Assembly: GCA_050012355.1 (NCBI GenBank)
Contig: JBEKHI010000285.1
Location: forward strand, 1-11,352
From: JBEKHI01 sp050012355
GTDB taxonomy: Bacteria; Actinomycetota; Actinomycetes; Streptosporangiales; Streptosporangiaceae
Length of the DNA stretch: 11,352 nucleotides
Direction: 5' to 3'
Of this stretch, positions 1 to 5,414 are shown in pieces (within the stretch, counting starts at the first letter, position 1; the number at the start of each line of letters is the position of its first letter). The position numbers and the translations under genes are program-made. The notes below the pieces were generated by a model. That model made no database searches and was not told the DNA's origin. It was given only the letters and a program-made list of their open reading frames with translations.

Positions 1-321
1 ACCAGCCATCCAGTTCAGATGGTTCCGCCTACCGCGCGTCCTGACGCACGGCCCGCGGTGATCGACATGACCGCCACCGTGGAGAAGCTGCTGCGCGACC
101 CATCGCTGCGCAACAACGAACGCGGGAAAGGCATGCTGCGCATGCTGCACGTCAACGCCATCGGCGCCGAGCAGTTGCCCGACGTAGCGGCGGCCGTACC
201 ACCGCATTGCGTCGGCATCGTCGTGCAACTCGCTTGCCAGTACGCGAAGATGTGGCAGGCCTTCGCCAACGAACTCGAGGACAGAGCACGGATCATCGAC
301 CCGTCCGCCGCCGCCCGCTGA
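1..321 (+). CDS. 3' end of an unidentified gene (partial)
   Basis: The frame is open from the first base of the window to a TGA at 319-321, so about 106 C-terminal residues are visible and the true start probably lies upstream. An ATG at 19 and another at 67 are in frame, but neither has a recognisable ribosome binding site, which favours a truncated view over a short complete gene. The visible part looks soluble and partly helical. It contains the stretch DPSLRNNERGKGMLRMLHVN, a hydrophobic VGIVVQLACQYAKMWQAF segment and a charged ELEDRARIID end. I do not recognise the family and see no catalytic motif. The gene ends 73 bp before the helicase and points the same way. Confidence 0.5.
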   Translation, partial: TSHPVQMVPPTARPDARPAVIDMTATVEKLLRDPSLRNNERGKGMLRMLHVNAIGAEQLPDVAAAVPPHCVGIVVQLACQYAKMWQAFANELEDRARIIDPSAAAR

Positions 322-340
322 CGGCTGGCCTGAGCAGCCG
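322..340 (+). terminator. possible hairpin after the first gene
   Basis: CGGCTG (322-327) and CAGCCG (335-340) can pair around a 7-base loop directly after the stop codon of the upstream partial gene. No T-run follows, as is common for actinomycete hairpin terminators. The stem is only 6 bp, so this is a weak call. Confidence 0.3.
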
Positions 341-394
341 GCCACAGGACCAATATCCGGCAGGCACCGCTAATGGCCGGCCATTATTACTAAT

Positions 395-2662
395 ATGCGC
401 ACCGATCCCGGAGTACGTCGCGACACCTCGACACTCGAAGGAGCCTTGGAGCGGATAACGTACGCCAACCCCGAGACCGGGTACACCATCTCCAGAATCG
501 ACACCGGACGCGGCCAGGACCTGGTGACAGCGGTCGGACCACTGCTGGGCGCGCAGGTGGGCGAGTCGCTACGGATGCACGGCCGGTGGACGTCGCATCC
601 CAAGTACGGCAAGCAGTTCGAGGTGTTCTCCTACACCACCGTGCTGCCTGCCACCGTGCAGGGCATCCAGCGTTACCTGGGCTCCGGGATGATCAAGGGC
701 ATCGGCCCGGTGATGGCCGAACGCATGGTCGGGCACTTCGGTGTCGACATCATGCACGTCATCGACGACTGCCCCGAACGGCTGATCGAAGTGGACGGCC
801 TCGGTCCCAAGCGCACCGCGATGATCACCGCCGCCTGGGCCGAGCAGAAGGCCATCAAGGAAGTGATGGTCTTCCTGCAAGGCGTTGGCGTATCCACCTC
901 GCTGGCGGTCAAAATCTACAAGAAATACGGCGACGAATCGGTCAATGTGGTCCGCGCGGAGCCCTACCGGCTGGCCTCCGACGTGTGGGGTATCGGATTC
1001 AAGACCGCGGACACCATCGCCACGTCGGTCGGCATCGCCCGGGACAGTCCTGAGCGCATCAAGGCCGGCCTCGCGTACACCCTGTCCGAGGCCGCCGACG
1101 ACGGGCACTGCTACCTGCCAGTACCCAACCTGATTGCCGACGCGGCCAAGATCCTCGAGGTACCGACCGAGATGATCAGCCCGTGCCTGGACGAACTCGT
1201 CGCCACCGAGGGGGCGGTGCGGGAGGAGCTACCGGGATCACCCCCGGTACCCGCCGTTTACCTGCCGCCTTTTTATCAGGCAGAACGAGGGTTGGCCGCT
1301 GCCCTGCTCCGGCTGCATGCCGCGCCGCAGGACCGGCTGGCGGCGTTCTCGTCCGTCGACTGGGACAAAGCGTTCGGGTGGCTGCATTCCCGCACCGGCT
1401 CATCGCTCGCCCCCGAGCAGGCCGAGGCGGTGCGGCTGGCGCTGACTTCCCGGGTCGCGGTGCTGACCGGGGGACCCGGCTGCGGGAAGAGCTTCACTGT
1501 GCGGTCGGTGGTGGAGATGGCGCGCGCCAAGGGGACGAAGGTTGTCCTGGTCGCGCCCACCGGGCGGGCCGCCAAGCGGCTCGCCGAGCTAACCGGCCAT
1601 GAGGCCGCCACCATTCACCGGCTACTGCAGCTACGGCCGGGCGGTGACGCGTCCTTCGACGCCGCCAACCCCCTTGACGCGGATCTCGTGGTAGTGGACG
1701 AGAGCTCCATGGTGGACGTGATCCTGGCCAACAAGCTGGTCAAGGCGATCGCGCCCGGCGCGCACCTGCTGCTCGTCGGCGATGTGGACCAGCTTCCCTC
1801 AGTCGGTGCCGGAGAGGTGCTGCGCGATCTGCTCGCGGCCGGGACGCTTCCGGTGGTGCGGCTGACCAAGATCTTCCGGCAGGCACAGGAATCGGGGATC
1901 GTCGTCAACGCGCACCGGATCAACTCCGGGCAGCCGCCCGCACTTCGCGACTTCGGCGACTTCTTCTGGTTCTCCTCCGATGACACCGAGGAGACGGCGT
2001 CGCTGGTGGTGGACATCGTGGCTCGGCGTATCCCGGCCAAGTTCGGTCTGGACCCGCGTCGTGACGTGCAGGTGCTGTGCCCGATGCGCGGCGGCCCAGC
2101 CGGGGCGGGGAACCTGAATCTGTTGCTGCAGGAAGCGCTCACCCCGTTCCGTGATGGGCAGCCGGAACGCCGCTATGGCGGACGGGTGTTCCGCGTCGGG
2201 GACAAGGTCACCCAGCTTCGCAACAACTACGAGAAGGGCGCCGCGGGCGTCTTCAATGGCACCGTCGGTGTCGTCACGGGCATGTCGATGGACGACCACA
2301 AGCTGACCATGCTCACCGACGAGGACGAGTCTATCGACTACGGCTTCGACGAGCTGGATGAACTCGCGCACGCCTACGCCGTCACCATCCACCGGTCTCA
2401 GGGCAGCGAGTACCCCGCGGTGGTGATCCCGCTGACCATGGGGTCGTACCTGATGCTCCAGCGCAACCTGCTATACACCGGCGTGACCAGGGCGAAGAAA
2501 CTGGTCGTGCTGGCGGGATCGCGGCGAGCACTCGCCGTCGCGGTGCGCACGCGGGGGGCCGGGCGGCGGCACACGTCCCTCGACTACCGGCTCCAGTCAG
2601 CCCTATTATTCACGTTGCCTCCTCCCGACCTGAATGCCGGAGCTACAGGAGTAGCCTCGTGA
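395..2662 (+). CDS. recD2: RecD2-type ATP-dependent DNA helicase
   Basis: This 755-residue protein has the layout of stand-alone RecD2 (SF1B) helicases, which unwind DNA 5' to 3' without RecBC and act in repair or fork maintenance. The N-terminal OB-like part begins TLEGALERITYANPETGY. It is followed by helix-hairpin-helix segments (about 99-140, for example IKGIGPVMAER and LIEVDGLGPKR). The motor has Walker A GGPGCGKS (359-366), Walker B DLVVVDESSMVD (430-441), motif III LVGDVDQLPSVG (from about 460), a motif V-like VTIHRSQGSEYP (663-674) and motif VI YTGVTRAKK (694-702). Length is normal for the family. An in-frame TAA at 371 means ATG 395 is the earliest start. No Shine-Dalgarno precedes it and the DNA just upstream is AT-rich (383-394), so a leaderless start is possible. 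The stop overlaps the next small ORF. Confidence 0.95.
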   Translation: MRTDPGVRRDTSTLEGALERITYANPETGYTISRIDTGRGQDLVTAVGPLLGAQVGESLRMHGRWTSHPKYGKQFEVFSYTTVLPATVQGIQRYLGSGMIKGIGPVMAERMVGHFGVDIMHVIDDCPERLIEVDGLGPKRTAMITAAWAEQKAIKEVMVFLQGVGVSTSLAVKIYKKYGDESVNVVRAEPYRLASDVWGIGFKTADTIATSVGIARDSPERIKAGLAYTLSEAADDGHCYLPVPNLIADAAKILEVPTEMISPCLDELVATEGAVREELPGSPPVPAVYLPPFYQAERGLAAALLRLHAAPQDRLAAFSSVDWDKAFGWLHSRTGSSLAPEQAEAVRLALTSRVAVLTGGPGCGKSFTVRSVVEMARAKGTKVVLVAPTGRAAKRLAELTGHEAATIHRLLQLRPGGDASFDAANPLDADLVVVDESSMVDVILANKLVKAIAPGAHLLLVGDVDQLPSVGAGEVLRDLLAAGTLPVVRLTKIFRQAQESGIVVNAHRINSGQPPALRDFGDFFWFSSDDTEETASLVVDIVARRIPAKFGLDPRRDVQVLCPMRGGPAGAGNLNLLLQEALTPFRDGQPERRYGGRVFRVGDKVTQLRNNYEKGAAGVFNGTVGVVTGMSMDDHKLTMLTDEDESIDYGFDELDELAHAYAVTIHRSQGSEYPAVVIPLTMGSYLMLQRNLLYTGVTRAKKLVVLAGSRRALAVAVRTRGAGRRHTSLDYRLQSALLFTLPPPDLNAGATGVAS
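2647..2651 (+). promoter_or_regulatory. ribosome binding site of the 57-residue ORF
   Basis: AGGAG ends 7 bases before the GTG at 2659. It lies inside the last codons of the helicase gene and supports translation of the overlapping small ORF. Confidence 0.6.
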
Positions 2663-2832
2663 ATTTCGAATTTATTCTGGCCGCTCACCACGTCCATTCC
2701 TCCGGAAACCCGTTTCAGGCCTACCCGTGGTACGTAGCAGTACCGCTGGTCGTGGTGGCAGTGGGATACCGGATCTGGCGCTGGCGGCGTGGCGGCAGCC
2801 GAGGTAATCCGTTTGACGACAGGCAGGATTGA
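2659..2832 (+). CDS. 57-residue single-span membrane protein, overlapping recD2
   Basis: The ORF starts with GTG inside a GTGA overlap with the helicase TGA, behind an AGGAG ribosome binding site, and ends at TGA 2830-2832. This arrangement is typical of translational coupling. The product starts MNFEFILAAHHVHSSGN, then has one likely membrane helix YVAVPLVVVAVGYRIW (about 25-40). An RWRRGGSR basic stretch follows, which would place the C-terminus inside the cell, and then a polar tail. It contains three histidines near the N-terminus (HHVH, 10-13). I do not recognise a family. It is too short for standard length cut-offs and easily missed. Its stop lies one base from the stop of the convergent DUF1707 gene. 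The overlap and ribosome binding site make it likely to be real; its role is unknown. Confidence 0.65.
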   Translation: MNFEFILAAHHVHSSGNPFQAYPWYVAVPLVVVAVGYRIWRWRRGGSRGNPFDDRQD

Positions 2833-2833
2833 C

Positions 2834-3346
2834 CTAGGGGTGGTCGGCGCGGGTTACCCGCAGATAGACGATCAGCAAGACCAGCAGCACGGCGAATACC
2901 GCAGGTGTTATCGTGCCAGCCCAGTCGAAACCCGAGGCGGGAGGCAGGGGTATCGATATACCCTGCAGGGCCATCATGTGCTGGATTTGCTCGCGCTGCT
3001 GCAAGGTGGGGCCGGTGAGCGTGGCGTTCGTTATGGAGACGCCAGTCAAGATGGTGGCGAGAGCCGCGGCACCGAAGGCGACCACGGGGGCCCGGATTGG
3101 CCGCGGTCTTTGCAGAGCGGTGGAGTCTGGCGAAGGGGCGCGATCCGGCGGCAGGTCGGCGAGCGGGACGGTCAGTTCTTTCCCGGTGCGAGCCTCCAGG
3201 ACCTGCTCGGATCGCTGCTTGAATTCATCGGCCGTGATCCGGCCTGCCTGCAGCGCCTCGCTCAGTTCCGACAGCGCCCGGTCGCGTTCGACGTCAGATA
3301 CGCGGAGGTCGCCGGACGGGTAATAGTCCCTGCCGTTCGTGCCCAT
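2834..3346 (-). CDS. DUF1707 (SHOCT-like) domain membrane protein
   Basis: The 170-residue product opens with a DUF1707 domain (about 14-66), with LRVSDVERDRALSELSEAL, the turn GRITADEFKQR and EARTGKELTVPLADLP. These are the hallmark features of this actinobacterial domain. A proline-rich linker follows, then two predicted membrane helices, about 86-104 (APVVAFGAAALATILTGVS) and 144-163 (GTITPAVFAVLLVLLIVYLR). The ATG at 3344-3346 has a purine-rich AAGGGG upstream on the minus strand (spacing about 10), so this start is plausible. DUF1707 proteins are usually uncharacterised membrane proteins in which the N-terminal domain sits in the cytoplasm. The gene is convergent with the helicase operon, with one base between stop codons and no visible terminator. 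Function is unknown beyond the domain. Confidence 0.88.
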   Translation of the reverse strand: MGTNGRDYYPSGDLRVSDVERDRALSELSEALQAGRITADEFKQRSEQVLEARTGKELTVPLADLPPDRAPSPDSTALQRPRPIRAPVVAFGAAALATILTGVSITNATLTGPTLQQREQIQHMMALQGISIPLPPASGFDWAGTITPAVFAVLLVLLIVYLRVTRADHP

Positions 3347-3473
3347 GCTGCCTGCCCCTTCGGCGCGGAAACCGTGCCCGTTACCTCATGGTAATGCAGG
3401 GCGGAGGGGTAAAAGCACCGATCCGTCGGGCATCGGAAGAACCGCACAGCGCCATGGGGCAAGCCGGCCCGGC

Positions 3474-3492
3474 GGCCAGGGGCGACCTGGCC
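3474..3492 (-). terminator. hairpin downstream of the sulfotransferase gene
   Basis: GGCCAGG (3474-3480) and CCTGGCC (3486-3492) form a perfect 7-bp GC-rich stem with a 5-base loop. It begins 26 bases past the stop codon of the minus-strand sulfotransferase gene. No U-tract follows, so it would be a U-less actinomycete-type terminator. The rest of 3347-3518 holds the leader of the DUF1707 gene and no other recognisable feature. Confidence 0.45.
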
Positions 3493-3518
3493 TGCTCGCC
3501 ACGGCAGGCGTATCCGGG

Positions 3519-4757
3519 TCAGGCGGGCACATCGCTCTCGACTGCCGACTGCCGGGCAGCCCCATTACTACCGCCCTCGTGATGCAGCCAGGTCACCATA
3601 TCAGGTGGCGCAAATTGCATAACGCGGGCGTTGTAACGGGCTAGCTCGGACTCAGTAAACAAAGCGGGCCCGTGCCCCGAAACCCCGGTGTGGAAGAATG
3701 CCGCGGGGTCTTTGAGTTCTAGTCCGGAGGGCGCAAACAGTTCGGCTTTGCTCTGCATCTGATCGAATGTTGCTGCCCTCACCAGGGCCGACCACATGGT
3801 ATCCGGTACCGCGATTCCAAGTCGCGCCGCGATCTGGCGCATTGCGCCATCAAGGTCAGCAGACAGATCTCCGTAGTGCACAAGCAGCATGTTCGGGTCA
3901 CTTCGGCGCGCCCAGGCATCGGATAGGTGCCCAAGCATCATGCCTAGGTAATCGCGTTGCGAGGACCCCTTATCGAACATGCGGAGCAGCTCATCATGCG
4001 GCGAAGGGAGTCCACGCTGGCCAAACTGGGCCCTTCCCTTCGACGCGGCAACTTCCAGACTATTACTGATCTGGTGATACATCGAGAGTGCCGCGTCGAG
4101 CGGATGCCTGCCGACCGTGATAAAAGTTGCTCTCGAATCAAAGGGCATATCACTCAGCGGCAGGTGGCTCTTTATAATTCGACGGTTCTCCTGGGCTTCA
4201 AGCTTGGCGTAAGCCTCATCGAACGGTATGGCAGGATCGTCAAGCCAAACCGATAGTTCAGAAATTGAACCCGGTAGCTCCGGACTCTGGAATACCAGGA
4301 ACGCGCAGATCGACTGCAGCCAGGTGGTGCCAGTCTTGGCCGGTGTGCATATAACGATGTCCCCCTGCCGGAACGACAAGTTAGCCCAACGTTTTTTTCT
4401 GAGTTCAATATTAATTATGTCGGCCACCGATCGAGCCCTCTCGGTGAGCGTAAGCTGCGATCCATTGGGCTCTGCCGGCAGGTTCCGGCGTATCAGGTAT
4501 CCTTGTCGAATAAGGATACCGATAGTCGCGTGTAGCACACTCCTGGTAATATTCAAGATTGCGGCCATCTCAGCCATGGAGACACCACCAGAACCGATCC
4601 CCGCCAAAACGAGCAGGGCATCATCAGGAAGGTCGCCGAAACCATTGGCCGAGAGGATGACTCTGATGTCCCCAGCCGAACCGAGCATCTCTCTGACGAA
4701 AGCATCGAAGCCAACCTGGCCGGGTGACCTGGATGCTTCTTTGTCATTAGCTGGCAT
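3519..4757 (-). CDS. sulfotransferase fused to an N-terminal MarR-like winged helix
   Basis: The 412-residue protein has two parts. Residues about 45-115 resemble a MarR-family winged helix: DDALLVLAGIG, a helix-turn-helix MAEMAAILNITRSVLHATIG, a recognition/wing part RQGYLIRR and the typical tail LTLTERARSVADI. Residues about 125-395 are a PAPS-dependent sulfotransferase. They contain the 5'-phosphosulfate loop TPAKTGTTW (138-146), the likely catalytic His198 in KSHLPL, the 3'-phosphate motif GRHPLDAALSMYHQ (216-229, with R217 and S225) and the C-terminal FFHTGVSGHGPALFTESE (354-371). The last motif aligns with the RKGxxGxWK region but lacks the usual Arg-Lys pair. Typical cluster sulfotransferases are about 250-300 residues, and the extra length is the N-terminal domain. 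The ATG at 4757 has only a weak AGG upstream. The gene has more A+T-rich patches (for example 4388-4418) than the helicase. The target could be a phenol or hydroxyl of the cluster product; this is inferred from context. Confidence 0.88.
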   Translation of the reverse strand: MPANDKEASRSPGQVGFDAFVREMLGSAGDIRVILSANGFGDLPDDALLVLAGIGSGGVSMAEMAAILNITRSVLHATIGILIRQGYLIRRNLPAEPNGSQLTLTERARSVADIINIELRKKRWANLSFRQGDIVICTPAKTGTTWLQSICAFLVFQSPELPGSISELSVWLDDPAIPFDEAYAKLEAQENRRIIKSHLPLSDMPFDSRATFITVGRHPLDAALSMYHQISNSLEVAASKGRAQFGQRGLPSPHDELLRMFDKGSSQRDYLGMMLGHLSDAWARRSDPNMLLVHYGDLSADLDGAMRQIAARLGIAVPDTMWSALVRAATFDQMQSKAELFAPSGLELKDPAAFFHTGVSGHGPALFTESELARYNARVMQFAPPDMVTWLHHEGGSNGAARQSAVESDVPA

Positions 4758-4813
4758 ATCTATAGCCTATTCAAAGCCATCCAGAGAAGCCACACTGTAA
4801 CGGCTTCCCGCGT

Positions 4814-4842
4814 GTTCAACCGAAGATGAGGCGCAGTTAAAC
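4814..4842. promoter_or_regulatory. StrR/Bbr-like operator, site 1
   Basis: GTTCAACCG (4814-4822), 11 bases, then CAGTTAAAC (4834-4842) form an imperfect inverted repeat, read more simply as GTTCAA-N17-TTAAAC. As I recall them, the StrR consensus is GTTCGActG-N11-CagTcGAAC and the glycopeptide regulator Bbr uses a GTCCAa-N17-TTGgAC form. The spacing here is exact and most bases agree. The site lies 56 bases before the sulfotransferase start and 169 bases before the 113-residue gene, so it could serve either or both divergent units. It shares spacing and left half with the site at 11171. Confidence 0.6.
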
Positions 4843-4934
4843 GCGGCCTCCAACAAGGCGTCCAGCGTCTGCTCTGCTGAAGTCTGGTGTGGTGATCACG
4901 CACGCCAGCGGCTAGGCAACGGGGTTAATTGCGG

Positions 4935-4960
4935 ACGATGGCTAATGCTGGGAGCATCGT
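4935..4960 (+). repeat. inverted repeat in the leader of the 113-residue gene
   Basis: ACGATG (4935-4940) and CATCGT (4955-4960) flank a 14-base spacer that itself contains ATGCT-GGG-AGCAT, a competing short hairpin sharing the CAT. The repeat lies about 50 bases before the start codon and could be an operator half-site pair or an mRNA leader structure. Nothing in the sequence decides between these. Confidence 0.3.
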
Positions 4961-4998
4961 AGGGACAATTTTCATGGACTACAGGCACGACGCTTTCC

Positions 4999-5005
4999 AA
5001 GGGAG
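4999..5005 (+). promoter_or_regulatory. strong ribosome binding site of the 113-residue gene
   Basis: AAGGGAG lies 6 bases before ATG 5012, which fixes the start. A second ATG at 5016 is out of frame. Confidence 0.7.
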
Positions 5006-5011
5006 TTACCC

Positions 5012-5353
5012 ATGAATGAACTAACCGAGCGCCTGACCACCAGCCAGCCGATTATCATGGGCGGCGCCGACCCGAGCGCAGAAGAGCTCCGTAACCGAAC
5101 CGGGGAAATGGGGTACGTGCTGGTCAAGTTCACCGAGACGCGGGGCGGCACGGAACTTGGCTTTCCCCTGGACCGCGACGCCACCGATATAAGTGGAGCG
5201 GACTTCGAAAACGGCACAGGTACGGTGCACGTCGAGGGACATCTCATCCTTAATGACGACCCAGTCCGCTGCATCGCGGACATCGATCTGGCCACTCTCA
5301 AGGGTACCGGGCGGCTAGTACTCGAGGAGAAGGTCGCCGCGGCTGCTGAATGA
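5012..5353 (+). CDS. 113-residue protein of unknown function, first gene of the exporter/Dap operon
   Basis: A small acidic soluble protein with no signal peptide or membrane helix. It has an excellent ribosome binding site and coding-like GC bias. Visible blocks are a polar helix (about 20-33, DPSAEELRNRTGEMG), the strand MGYVLVKFTETRGGTELGF (33-51), DATDISGADFENGTGTVHVEG (57-77) and DDPVRCIADIDLATLKGTGR (82-101). The pattern suggests an alpha/beta fold rich in strands. I have a vague sense that similar small proteins occur in actinomycete peptide clusters but cannot name the family. It is not an MbtH protein, as the tryptophans and proline signature of MbtH are absent. It is first in a run of four plus-strand genes, 57 bases before the exporter, so a role in biosynthesis, binding or self-protection is possible. 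Confidence 0.8.
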   Translation: MNELTERLTTSQPIIMGGADPSAEELRNRTGEMGYVLVKFTETRGGTELGFPLDRDATDISGADFENGTGTVHVEGHLILNDDPVRCIADIDLATLKGTGRLVLEEKVAAAAE

Positions 5354-5390
5354 CAGAAGCCGGTTCGGTAAAGATGGAGGTCCCGTCAAC

Positions 5391-5414
5391 GTGGTGAGCG
5401 GTGGTCCAGGATGA
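5391..5414 (+). other. possible 7-codon leader ORF before the exporter
   Basis: GGAGG at 5376-5380 lies 10 bases before GTG 5391. The frame reads GTG GTG AGC GGT GGT CCA GGA TGA, and its stop overlaps the exporter's ATG (ATGATG at 5411-5416). The exporter itself has no good ribosome binding site at normal distance. Ribosomes loaded by GGAGG could therefore translate this short peptide and re-start at the exporter. This is speculative; it could also be chance. Confidence 0.25.

Noticed and set aside
569..1108. 179-codon minus-strand frame inside the helicase gene
   Set aside because: It is a shadow of the helicase; the plus frame is complete with all helicase motifs.
2789..3394. 201-codon plus-strand frame opposite the DUF1707 gene
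   Set aside because: The minus-strand frame encodes a recognisable domain and two membrane helices, while the plus frame resembles nothing.
4228..4800. 190-codon plus-strand frame opposite the sulfotransferase
   Set aside because: The minus strand carries clear sulfotransferase and winged-helix motifs; this frame is an antisense shadow.
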